Positions 7,955 to 17,406 of a stretch of 42,408 nucleotides of DNA are shown piece after piece. Every line of letters starts with the position of its first letter. Positions within the stretch are counted from its first letter, which is position 1. A program made the translations under genes and the position numbers. The notes beneath the pieces were generated by a model. It was not told the DNA's origin. It ran no database searches and saw only the letters and a program-made list of their open reading frames with translations. Source of the DNA: Candidatus Altimarinota bacterium (lineage in GTDB: Bacteria; Patescibacteriota; Gracilibacteria; BD1-5; UBA2023); NCBI GenBank assembly GCA_024709505.1, contig JANJWP010000019.1, forward strand, positions 1 through 42,408, given 5' to 3'.

Positions 7955-9553
7955 TTATCTGCCCTTCGGGATTTCGTAATACTTTTTGGAAAGCGATCCG
8001 ACGTTCATGATGGAATCGACGAACGTTTGGGTAAATCCCCGGAACTCCTGAAGATCGTTCGAAAAGGAATCCGAGTACGATTGGCGGACGGCGGCTTCTT
8101 TTGAAAAGGCGTAGTTTCCCTCCGGATTCCGACTCGGTCAGAGATTGGCAACGGCTTCGTCGGAATTCAGTTCCTCGAGGTTGCGGATCGATTGCGCGGT
8201 TTGTCCGTCGTCGATGACGTTTTGTTTGTCGTAGCGGATGCCGAAGTCCTTGAACGTCCCGGCCGTGATCTCCTGGAATTCTTTTTCTTCGCTGCTCGTT
8301 TTCGAGGCTCCCCGGGGACTTTGTTCGGCATTGAGATTCAATATCGGCGGGGGCATGGTCTGCACGACGACCCCAAGATGGGTGAGGCTCGGGAGATTGA
8401 GGTTCTTCCAGATCGGTCCGAAAAAATTGTTGGTATGCCCGGCCTGGATGAACGACGACCCCCCGAATTTTTGAACGATCTTGAAGTTTTCATCGAGCAC
8501 GCTTTCGATCGAGTACGTTTTGCCTCCTCAAAGCAGGAATTGTTCGTACATGATGAAATCCACCCGAATGCAGAAAAACGCGAAACAAGGAAAAGAGTCG
8601 GTCTTGTTGTCGGATTTTCCCCGGTTTCCTCCGGCAACCGTCGCGGGCGATGCCGGAGCGGTCGGATTTCTCGAATGCCCGATGCTCGCCGAGTTCGATC
8701 CGTAGGCGAGTTGTCGGGCAATGTCGAACGCGAGCGCTTCGTCAATGCCCGCAATTCCGGTTCCGGAACACGCGGCGTCCATCGAGACTCCCGAGGCGGT
8801 AATGCTCCCGGAAAAACTTCCGGCGTAAGCGGGAGGATTCACGGTTACGTCCGGAACGAATCGATAGCCGTCGTACATCGCCCGTGACGAAGGGAATCCC
8901 GGAGTCGCGCCGAAACTCAAAACGCTTTTTGCGCCGTCGTTCGGCATTCCTCCGTAGGGAACGTCCTTCGCGAAAATGACGTCGTGCACGTTTTCCAAGT
9001 CCTTCATGAGGTCGTAGCTCGAATTGTCGAGACTTCCGTCGGTAAAAATCCCCATCGAACCCATTCTGCCGAGAGCTTGGGTTTGTTGTCCCGCTTCGGT
9101 TTTGAGAGCGCTCGCAAAACCGGCGGCCTCCTTGGCGATTTTGGTGATTTCGTCCGCCGTTGCAACGACGCCTTTAGCCAACCGGATGCCGATGGGGGCC
9201 ACCGATCCGGCTTCGATGGCACCGAGTTCCGGCAAAGTGAAATCCTTTGCCGGATCAAGACAGTCAATCCGAAGTCCGTCCACGTTTTTGCAAGCTTTCC
9301 CGAGCCGCTCGTTCAGTTTCCTCGCGTTTCCGGGGATGCGTTTTTCGGCCATCAGGCCTTTCAATTTTCCTACTCCTTGGTCAACCTTCCGGTAGAGGTC
9401 GAGCCCCAAATCTTCGGAAACGAAACCTTCTTCCGCATGCGCGGTCATGCCATGTTTGATCGATCCGTCCCAAAAGGCGCCGGAGGAAATTTCCGACGCG
9501 ACGGGCGGGAGGGCGAGGATCGCCGCGACCGCTATCGTCCTTTGGAGGAGCAT
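7955..9553 (-). CDS. Large secreted protein of unknown function, coupled to clpC
   Basis: A 532-residue protein with a signal peptide (MLLQRTIAVAAILALPPVAS). The mature region is rich in Gly, Ser and Ala, has Cys pairs (KACKNVDGLRIDCLD, AACSGTG), and a distinctive hydrophobic block PCFAFFCIRVDFIMYEQ followed by LLGGGKTYSIES, which could be membrane-associated. Two in-frame TGAs (8528-8530 and 8138-8140) are read as Gly; the first makes the triple glycine of LLGGGK. Its ATG shares a base with the TAA of clpC (TAATG), implying translational coupling. I do not recognise the family; surface, adhesion or secretion roles are all possible. Confidence 0.8.
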
Positions 9554-12114
9554 TATTTTTTCGGAAAAACGAACGTGAGGGCGCCCTTGCTTGCGCTTAC
9601 GCGAATGGTACCACGTTTTTTCCCCGTTATCAAATAGTCGGCGATGGCGTCTTCGATCTTGTCTTGGACGTATCGGCGTACCGGACGCGCTCCAAATTCG
9701 GGATTGTAGGTTTCCTTTTCGATGAGGGTCACCGATTTGGCATCATATTCGAATTCGATGCCGACCTTTGAGAGCCGCTCCCTCAGGTTTTCGAGTTGGA
9801 GGCGGATGATCTTTCCCATCGCCTTTTTATCGAGGGGATTGAATACGACGGTCTTATCGATGCGGTTGATGAATTCGGGAGCGAAATACTCGTCGAGTCC
9901 GCCTACGATTTTATCTCGGATCTTTTCGTAATCCCGGACGATTTTGGCTTCTTCGCCTTCGTCGATGTCGAACCCGATTTGGGCGGCTTTGGACGTGAAT
10001 TCCTCGCTTCCGATGTTGGACGTCATGATGACGATGGTGTTTTTGAAGTTCACCTTTCGCCCCTTTCCATCCGTCACGGTTCCGTCTTCGAGAATCTGGA
10101 GGAGGAGGTTGAATACTTCGAAATTCCCCTTTTCGATTTCATCGAAAAGTACGATGGAATAAGGTTTCCGACGTACTTTTTCGGTGAGCATCCCGCCTTC
10201 TTCGTACCCGACGTATCCGGCGGTCGTGCCGATGAGTTTCGATGCCGACGAACGTTCGTTGTATTCGCTCATGTCGATCTTGATGAGCGCTTTCGGATCG
10301 CCGTAAAACTCTTCGGCGAGCGCTTTTACGAGTTCGGTTTTTCCTACGCCCGTCGGTCCGAGGAATAGGAAGGAGCCGATGGGACGGTTGGTGTCCGATA
10401 TGCCCGAACGGGAGCGCTTGATGGCGCTCGTGATGGCATCGACCGCGTCGTCTTGCGCAATGATGCGTCCTTTGAGTTTTTTTCCGAGCGCGGTGATTTT
10501 TTCCACCTCTTCGGTCCGGAGGTTTTCGACCGGAACCCCCGTGATTTGGTGGACGATCTTGCGAATGTCTTCGCCCGTGATGTGGAGGCGTTTTTCCCGC
10601 GGGACCGTACGCTTCGCCTTCCTTTCCGCGATCTTCTTTTCGAGTTCCGCCTGTTTTTCCTTGGCCTTTATGGCCTTGTGGTATTGTTGGGAAATCACGA
10701 AATTCTCAATGTCCTTCTGGAGCTTTTCGATTTCTTCCTTGGTGGATTTGATTTCTTCCTCGTCGAAATTGTACTTCATCGACTTGGCCGAACAGGCTTC
10801 GTCGATAAGGTCGATGGCCTTGTCCGGAAGGTAGCGGTCGGTGACGTAGCGGATCGAGAGTTCGACCGCATCGGAGACGGCTTCGTCTTCGATGATGAGG
10901 TTGTGGAACTCTTCGAATGACGGGGCGAGTCCCCCGATGATGGCCTTGGCGGTATCGACGTCGGGTTCTTCGACCTCGATCTTTTGGAAACGCCGTTCCA
11001 GCGCGGAGTCCTTTTCGATATGTTTTTGGTATTCGGTCAGCGTAGTGGCTCCAATGACGCAGATTTTCCCGCGACCCATCGCGGGCTTGAGGATATTGGC
11101 GGCATCGAGAGTTCCTTCGCCCGAACCCGCGCCGATGATGGTGTGGATTTCGTCGATGAAGAGGACGATTTCGTTTTCGAGCTTGGACGCCTCGTCGATG
11201 ATCTGCTTGATGCGCGCTTCGAATTCGCCGCGGTATTTGGTTCCGGCGACGAGGGAGGAAAGATCAAGGGAAATGACGCGCTTTCCGCGCATGGCGAGAG
11301 GGACGGTCCCTTCGGAAATCCGACGGGCGAGACCTTCGACGACGGCCGTTTTTCCGACCCCCGGTTCTCCTACCAGGCAGGGATTGTTTTTCGTCTTTCG
11401 GTTCAAAACCGAAATGAGGCGCTCGATTTCCTTGTCGCGGCCGATAATGGCGTCGATTTTCCCCTGCTTGGCTTCGAGCGTGAGGTCGTTTCCAAAAAAG
11501 TCGAGGGCGGGGGTTTGGCTCTCTTCCTTTTTAGTTTCCGGTTTTTTGTTAGCCACGAAGGGATTGTTTTGTTCCGGCGAATCGCCTTGCTGCATCCCGG
11601 TTTCGAGCGCGTTCAAAATGCCGTCGAGCGGACCGAACATGTTTGCCTGTTGGTCTTCCTTGGGCTTGGAGAAATGTTTTTCGTATTCGATGAGGTGTCC
11701 CTCGAAATCCTTGGGGCTTACGCCGATGAAATCGAGGAACTTATAGATCCATGGCTCAGCGTCGGCTCGAAGGAGAGCCAAGAGGAAATCTTCGATCCCG
11801 GCTTTTTTCTTTTCGAACGACGCGGCGATTTTTACCGAGGCGACGATGAGCTCTTTCATGCGCGACGAAAGTCCAGAATACTCGCCCCGACCCTTCGTCC
11901 GGTATTCGGAAAACGGCTTTTTAGCAAACACTTCGGATACGATTTTTTCGTTGATTCCATAGGCGGAAAAAAGGTCGAAGATCGGACCGTTCTGAATTCG
12001 GACCGCTTCAAAGAAGACATTTTCAGGGAGGATTTCGGAGTATCCGGCCTCTTTGACCGAATTCTCGGCGTCGATCATGAGCTTTTTGTATTCTTCGGAA
12101 AAATTGTTGAACAT
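9553..12114 (-). CDS. clpC: ClpC/ClpB-type AAA+ ATPase
   Basis: Hsp100 unfoldase that threads proteins through its hexameric pore, for ClpP or for refolding. The 853-residue protein has a Clp N-terminal repeat region (about 1-145), a charged linker (150-205), AAA+ domain 1 with Walker A GEPGVGKT (249-256) and LFIDEIHTIIGAGSGEG, a short coiled middle region (KLQKDIENFVISQQYHKAIKA in two pieces), and AAA+ domain 2 with GPTGVGKT (about 584-591), VLFDEIEK and the C-terminal GARPVRRYVQ sensor. The short middle domain favours ClpC/ClpE over ClpB. The frame stays open upstream, but Clp homology begins at ATG 12114. No TGA occurs in 853 codons. Its stop overlaps the start of a secreted-protein gene. 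Confidence 0.93.
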   Translation of the reverse strand: MFNNFSEEYKKLMIDAENSVKEAGYSEILPENVFFEAVRIQNGPIFDLFSAYGINEKIVSEVFAKKPFSEYRTKGRGEYSGLSSRMKELIVASVKIAASFEKKKAGIEDFLLALLRADAEPWIYKFLDFIGVSPKDFEGHLIEYEKHFSKPKEDQQANMFGPLDGILNALETGMQQGDSPEQNNPFVANKKPETKKEESQTPALDFFGNDLTLEAKQGKIDAIIGRDKEIERLISVLNRKTKNNPCLVGEPGVGKTAVVEGLARRISEGTVPLAMRGKRVISLDLSSLVAGTKYRGEFEARIKQIIDEASKLENEIVLFIDEIHTIIGAGSGEGTLDAANILKPAMGRGKICVIGATTLTEYQKHIEKDSALERRFQKIEVEEPDVDTAKAIIGGLAPSFEEFHNLIIEDEAVSDAVELSIRYVTDRYLPDKAIDLIDEACSAKSMKYNFDEEEIKSTKEEIEKLQKDIENFVISQQYHKAIKAKEKQAELEKKIAERKAKRTVPREKRLHITGEDIRKIVHQITGVPVENLRTEEVEKITALGKKLKGRIIAQDDAVDAITSAIKRSRSGISDTNRPIGSFLFLGPTGVGKTELVKALAEEFYGDPKALIKIDMSEYNERSSASKLIGTTAGYVGYEEGGMLTEKVRRKPYSIVLFDEIEKGNFEVFNLLLQILEDGTVTDGKGRKVNFKNTIVIMTSNIGSEEFTSKAAQIGFDIDEGEEAKIVRDYEKIRDKIVGGLDEYFAPEFINRIDKTVVFNPLDKKAMGKIIRLQLENLRERLSKVGIEFEYDAKSVTLIEKETYNPEFGARPVRRYVQDKIEDAIADYLITGKKRGTIRVSASKGALTFVFPKK

Positions 12115-12127
12115 GCTTCGCGCTTTT

Positions 12128-12133
12128 AGTATA
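12128..12133 (-). promoter_or_regulatory. Possible -10 box for clpC
   Basis: Minus strand TATACT 13 nt before the clpC ATG, so the transcript would have a very short leader. The -35 candidate is poor. Confidence 0.35.
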
Positions 12134-12275
12134 AGACGTTTGGAACCATAATACTCTATGCGAAAAGAAACTCCAAGCATCCGGAGTGCCTTTACGTTGA
12201 CGAATGTCCAATAATGGGTCGGAAATCGTTTTCTCCCGCGCGACCTTGCTAAAAACCGTTCATTCCGCCGATTTT

Positions 12276-12305
12276 TTGCGCATAAAGCGTGAAATGTGGT
12301 AGTAT
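12276..12305 (+). promoter_or_regulatory. Promoter for the kinase-fusion gene
   Basis: TTGCGC (12276-12281), 18-nt spacer ending TGG, TAGTAT (12300-12305). The -10 lies 16 nt before ATG 12322, which argues against the upstream in-frame ATGs at 12289 and 12304. Confidence 0.55.
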
Positions 12306-12321
12306 GCACCAAAACCGAACC

Positions 12322-13947
12322 ATGCCGAAAATTTCCCTATCCCTGCCTCCCGATATCGCCGAAGCCGTAAAAACCCTCCCGGAAGGAGGTCTTTCCAAGG
12401 CCGTTCAAGCAGGGATTACCGCCGCGATACTTTCGTCTTCGGTAAAAAACGGCGTTGACTCGGCAATGTCCCGAGCCCCGAAGACCCCGGAAGAAAAGAT
12501 GTCCTACGCACTGAAGACGTTCGTCGATTTTCACCGCTCGAAGCTCGAATCCGACGAGGACGTGACCCATCTTTCCGAATCCGATGCCCAAGTCTACCAT
12601 ACGCTTGCCATTGCGTTTGAGTTTTCCATCCGCGAGCTCATGCGCGGCGCAAAATGCTTCACCCAGGGTTCGGAAGCCGAGATATTCCGGGTGAAAGCCG
12701 GGGATTCCGAATTCGTCGTCGTGAAACGCCGTTATGATTCTTTTTCGGGTTCGCTCGGCACCGATCGTGAATGCAAGCTCCAAATAGCCGCCCGAAACGT
12801 AGCGAAAAAGACCGAAGGGGTTCGGGTTCCGAAAATCTTCCACCGAATCCATGGCGAGGACGGTTCGGAATACATCGTCATGGAATACGTGAAGGGTAAA
12901 ACGTTGTGGAACCTCATGCTCGAATCGCTTGCGAATCCGGGGCAGAATTCCCAGTGAACCCTCGCCGTCGGAAGTTCCAATCCGGTGGCCCGGTTTTTCG
13001 AAGCCCGTGCGGGATTCGAAAAGAAATTCGACAACGATACCGAAGCGGAGACCGACATGCGTCTCCGGTATCAGGAATATGGCGAGAGAATCGGACTCAA
13101 GCACGACCTCGGAATCATGAACGTCGATCCGATCACCCGAAAGGTGACATACCCCAATCTCGAACCCTATCTGGAGGCCGATTTGAAAAAGCTTTCGATG
13201 TTCGATGCCGAGACGGTCGGGTACGTCGAAAAAAAGCTTCGGAAATTTCTTACGGACCTTCACGGCGAAGGGATATTCCACCGCGATCTCAATGTCCGGA
13301 ACGTGATGCTTACCCCTGAGGGCGACATCTACGTCATCGATTTCGGCAAGGGCATCCAATCCGCCCCGAACGATTTTTGAGTTTATGACGCCCAAGAGGG
13401 CCGATACAACGATGATTTTTCGATCATCGAACAATTTCGGGCACATGGCCCCAAAGAACTTTCGGAGGCCGAAAGGTACGTCCGGCATGCCGCTGAAGTA
13501 AAGAGTGGCATTCCGCTTCAGCGCATCGCCGAAGCATCCCGGAGACTTGGACTGGATCCCGAATCGGTTGTCCGGTCGGTTGCGAATATCAACATGGTAT
13601 GCGGCGCGAAATATTTCCAAGGACTTTTCGGACAGTACGTTAACGGTACGGCCGAACGCACCCATCCGACCACGTTCATTCGCCCTAATCCGCGTAAACC
13701 CGAAGCAATCAAGGCCAGCGAAGCCGGGACACGTCAACTTTTAGCCCATTTGCTTTTGGCTGATTCGACCGAATTGGAAGAGTTTTCGCGGTATCTCGAT
13801 TCCGTTCGCTCCCGCCTCGATTTTATATCGTCGGGCAAATCGGACGTCTCGATGCTTCCTTCGGTTTTCGGTTCGCCCGCCAAGGATGAACGGGCAAGAA
13901 AATATCTTCCCGTGTTTGAAACGGCCGTGCTTGCGGCCATGGGATAA
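12322..13947 (+). CDS. Ribbon-helix-helix/protein-kinase-like fusion
   Basis: A 541-residue protein joining two modules. Residues 1-40 (ISLSLPPDIAEAVK, then GGLSKAVQAGITAAIL) have the strand-helix-helix pattern of ribbon-helix-helix DNA-binding proteins. Residues about 110-345 carry a full kinase-fold active site: a glycine-loop-like GSEAEIF, the ATP lysine VVVKRRY (Lys135), hinge EYIVMEYVKG, catalytic loop HRDLNVRNVM (Asp322) and DFGKG (Asp340). It resembles the atypical RIO/Bud32/Kdo-kinase group rather than Ser/Thr kinases of the PknB type. A C-terminal helical region of about 190 residues is unassigned. Two in-frame TGAs (12955-12957, 13378-13380) are read as Gly. It is a single gene with its own promoter, convergent with pyk 12 nt away. 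The substrate is unknown. Confidence 0.78.
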
Positions 13948-13959
13948 CGAATGCTTGGA

Positions 13960-15393
13960 TTACCTTCGATCAGCAAGGTCAATGAATTCGAGAACCGGGA
14001 TTTCCTTTCCGTCGCGGATGAGGTCGGTCACGGCCACGATCCTTCCGGAATCGGAAATTTTTCCGCATTCGCGAAGCTTTACGAGCGCCGCCTCAAGATT
14101 CGCCTCATGGTTGTCCGACCATTCGGGAAGACATACCGGCTCCATGCCGAAGAGCGCGTTCATGTATCGAACGGTCGTTTCCTTTCCGGTAAACGCGAAA
14201 ACGGCGGCGTTCGGACGGTAAGCGGCCGCAAGCCGAGCAAGCCGCCCCGTTTTCGTAAAAATGAGAACGGCCTCGACGTCGAGGTCTTCGGCGGAATAGA
14301 TGGCGTTTTTGATGAGGATTTTCTTCTCCCGATCGCGCTTCGAAAGTCCGGCGTCGGAGTATTCCTTATGCTCGGAAACGAAGTGGCTTTCCGCGGATTC
14401 GATAACGCTTTTCATCATCGCGACGGACTGGAGCGGATATTTTCCGGTTGTCGTTTCGCCCGAGAGCATCGTTGCGTCCGCACGTTGGGCGACCGCATTG
14501 AAAATATCGGAAACTTCGGCGCGGGTGGGGAAGGGGTTTTCGATCATCGTTTCGAGCAGGTGGGTCGCGACGATGGAAAATTTTCCCATCTCCCGAGCCA
14601 TTCGGACGATTTCTTTTTGGAGGAGCGGAAGCGTTTGGATGGGGACCTCGATTCATAAATCGCCGCGGGCGACCATGACCCCGTCCGAAACTTCGAGAAT
14701 TTCGCGGAGATTGTCCACCCCTTCGCGATTTTCGATTTTCGCGATGATTTTCACGTGTTCCGCTCCGTTTTCCCGAAGGAGCGTCCGAAGTTCTTCGACG
14801 TTTTCCTTCGTTCGGACGAAGCTCATCGCCACGAAATCCATTCCTTCGGAAATTCCGAAAAGGAGGTCTTCCCGGTCTTTCTCGGTTACTCCGGGAAGCC
14901 GGATTTTCGTATCGGGGAGATTGACGTGGCGACGGCTTCCGACCGTCGCGTCGTTTTCGGCCCGAACGGTAAGCGAACCGGCGTTTTTGGCAATGACCTT
15001 CACGTCGAGAAGTCCCGAATCGATGCGGATGGTTTCTCCCACGTTCAGATCTTCGAGAAGATGGGGATAATCGCAAAAGAGTCCCTGGAGATCGGCATCC
15101 GCCGCCTTTTGTTCGACGTATATCCGAAATTCGTCGTTCTTGGAATACCGCCGTTTCTCGGCGACGTCGCCGGTTCGGATTTCGGGTCCTTTGGTATCAA
15201 GGAGGGTCGAAAGGTTCGTTCGCCCCGAGGCGTTGAGTTCGCGCACGCGCTCCATAATGGCGTGGACACCCTCGTGTTTGGCGTGGGAAAAATTGAATCG
15301 GAGAACGTTCACTCCGCCATCGAAGAGCGCAGCGAGGTTTTCGGAAGATTCCGTAGCTGGGCCGACGGTGGCGATGATTTTGGTCTTTTTCAT
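13960..15393 (-). CDS. pyk: Pyruvate kinase
   Basis: Converts phosphoenolpyruvate and ADP to pyruvate and ATP, the last ATP-yielding step of lower glycolysis. The 477-residue protein starts [17 protein letters not shown] and shows [22 protein letters not shown], the metal/active-site region [13 protein letters not shown] and VMVARGDL, then ATHLLETM and [10 protein letters not shown]. The single in-frame TGA (14653-14655, residue 247) falls in ARGDL-Gly-IEVP, where glycine is essentially invariant; this is among the best proofs of the code. ATG at 15429 is in frame but overlaps the preceding gene's end, so I prefer 15393. It is last in the minus-strand run from nusA. Confidence 0.95.
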
Positions 15394-15413
15394 GCTTTTT
15401 CTGGCGGTTGGAA

Positions 15414-16853
15414 TTATTTTCTTCTCCATTCCTTCGGGAAGGAATTGGTGATTTTTCCGTTTTTTATACGCTCAAGCCCGAGGAACCGGTCTCGATAGAC
15501 GATTTGCGCGAGATTCGCGTGATTCGACGGAGCCGCGACGACTTTTTCCCCATTAGGAATGGGGCCCGTCGAATCACGCGAATCCGCAACCAATTCCGTC
15601 TCGAACCCCGACAAATACCGGTGGAGTTCCTTTTCGTCGCGCAATAGGAGTTTCGCGACGTTTCTCAAATCGCGGTTCTTGCCGAGTGACCAATTGGCTT
15701 CGAATTTTCCTTCTTCCAGGCGACCGATGCGTTCGCCGAATTTGAGAAAATAGCAGGCGTCGGCAAGTTCTGGCACTCCGTTGACTTTGCGGACGGCAAT
15801 CACGTCGTTGCGATATCGATAAAAATGGTGGGTTTTTTCTCCGAAGTCCGGAGTCCCGAGATTTTCGAGCGCTTCGCGGATCCGGTCGGCATCCCGATCG
15901 GAGATTTTCGAAAGCCCGTCGTTTTTTGAGCGGCGGAAGATTTTTTCGTTTTCTGGCAAGGGAGCGGCTTTCTTGATTTTAGCAACGAAAAAACCGCCCG
16001 CACCTTCCGCGTGGGGCCAGAATTTTTTTTGGAAAACGGTTTCGAACGTTCCGGGAAAAGCGGACGCCACGTTTTCGAGCACGCCTTCATTTTCGAAACG
16101 GTTGAGCGTACAGGTCGAATAGAGCATTTCCCCACCCGTTTTGAGTGCCGAAAGCCCGGCGACGAAGAGCTTTTCCTGAAGGCGGGCAATCGTTTTTACG
16201 TTTTTTACGTTCCAGTATTTGAGCGATTCCTCAGCCTTGAACCCAATGCCTTCGCCCGAACAGGGCGCGTCCAAAAGCACGCGGTCGAACGTTTCCGGAA
16301 GCGCTCCGAAAAGAACGCCGTTCATATTCGTGATTCCCGTTCGGTCCGACGTTCCCATGCGTTCGACGTTTTCTATGAGCGAGGAAATCCGCTCCTTGGC
16401 GAATTCGTTGGCCACGACGAACGAATTCGGAAAATGTTCGAGCAACTGGGTGGTTTTTCCCCCTGGCGAAGATGCCATGTCGAGCATGAGGAACGAGTCT
16501 CCCCACTTTCGGTACGGCCCCGTTCCGCCTTCGGCCAAATGCCAGACGCTCATCGAGGCCGAGAGTTCTTGAACGTAGAAATCCCCCAGAAGATGCTCGA
16601 GCGTGCTTCAAAGCGCGGTGGCGGTGTCTTCGCGGTCCACCCGGAATGCCAGGGCGTTTTCGGTGGGCGAGAGCGTCCATCCTTCCGCCGATCTTTTGTT
16701 TTTGAATTCCGTCGGATTGACGCGCTCCGAATTTATCCGGAGCGTTTTTTTAAGGGGACGGAGCAGGGATTTTTGAAACGCTTCGAATTCTTCGGGTTTT
16801 CCTTGGAAGAATTCGGTTTCAAAGTATTCGAGAAACGCTCTGGAAATGGACAT
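15414..16853 (-). CDS. RsmB/RsmF-family rRNA cytosine-C5 methyltransferase
   Basis: SAM-dependent enzyme making 5-methylcytosine in rRNA. The 479-residue protein has an N-terminal RNA-binding part, LGSTLEHLLGDFYVQELSA (its Gly82 is a TGA, 16608-16610), the SAM loop LDMASSPGGKTTQL (about 124-137), DAPCSGEG with Cys198, and STCTL with the second catalytic Cys248. The C-terminal part ending NGKITNSFPKEWRR resembles the PUA-like tail of RsmF. Residues about 424-448 are encoded by a nested palindrome (15512-15584) related to two intergenic elements here, suggesting a repeat inserted in frame into a tolerant region. The modified rRNA position cannot be told. It lies between smpB and pyk on the same strand. 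Confidence 0.9.
15512..15584 (+). repeat. Nested palindromic element inside a reading frame, copy 3
   Basis: Arms 15512-15530 and 15566-15584 form a perfect 19-bp inverted repeat (GATTCGCGTGATTCGACGG and complement). Inside is a second hairpin, CCCCATT-AGG-AATGGGG (15548-15564). The sequence between holds CGCGACGACTTT and then CATTAGGA, aligning with the core of copies 1 and 2 (19 of 30 positions by hand, one gap). It lies within the C-terminal coding part of the RsmB/F gene without breaking its frame. Confidence 0.7.
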
Positions 16854-16887
16854 GGCAATTTTATGTTTTGGGAGTCCGAACCCCCGG

Positions 16888-17373
16888 TTACTCCCTTTCG
16901 CTTACCGAACGTCTTGCGTCACGGTCAAGATCGCGCTCCTTGAGTACCTGCTTCTTATCGTGGGACTTTCGTCCCCGCGCGAGCGCGACCTTCAGTTTTA
17001 TGAGATTGCCCTTGAAGTAGACTTCGGTCGCGATGAGGGCCACCCCTTTCTCCTTGATTTTTCCCGTTAGGCGATCGATGTCGCGACGCTTGAGGAAAAC
17101 CTTGCGTTCGCGAACGGGATTGAGCGCGTGCGCGAGCTTGGGTGCCCGGGAATAGGGCGATATCCGCATTCCGACGATGACGGGCCTTCCGGATGCTAGG
17201 ATGACGTAGCTTCCCTTGAGATTGCATCCGCCCTCCCGAACGCTTTTTACTTCGGTTCCAAGGAGTTCGATTCCTGCTTCGAGCGTTTCGAGCACGTCGA
17301 AATCGAAGAGCGCTTTCTTATTTGAATGAACGCCCTCGATTTTTGGGGATTTTCGGGTTTCAGAATGGGACAT
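16888..17373 (-). CDS. smpB: SsrA-binding protein SmpB
   Basis: Binds tmRNA and delivers it to stalled ribosomes for trans-translation. The 161-residue protein shows the SmpB core: NKKALFDFDVLETLEAGIEL, the signature GTEVKSVREG, ALNPVRERKVFLKRRDID and GRGK-like ARGRKSHDKK, with a basic C-terminal tail (KERDLDRDARRSV) that mimics the tRNA anticodon stem. No TGA is used. It sits 33 nt downstream of uppS and 34 nt upstream of the RsmB/F gene. The tmRNA gene itself is not in this window. Confidence 0.96.
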   Translation of the reverse strand: MSHSETRKSPKIEGVHSNKKALFDFDVLETLEAGIELLGTEVKSVREGGCNLKGSYVILASGRPVIVGMRISPYSRAPKLAHALNPVRERKVFLKRRDIDRLTGKIKEKGVALIATEVYFKGNLIKLKVALARGRKSHDKKQVLKERDLDRDARRSVSERE

Positions 17374-17406
17374 TTGACGTATTTGACGCGGAAAAGGTCG
17401 TCGCGG

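Noticed and set aside
10984-12129. 381-codon plus-strand frame opposite clpC
   Set aside because: Antisense shadow of a well conserved AAA+ gene.
13960-15393. TGA as tryptophan (Mycoplasma-type code 4)
   Set aside because: Conserved positions demand Gly (ARGDLG, GPSGSGKST, MGDxGSLALG); Trp there would destroy function, and Trp is encoded by TGG elsewhere in the same genes.
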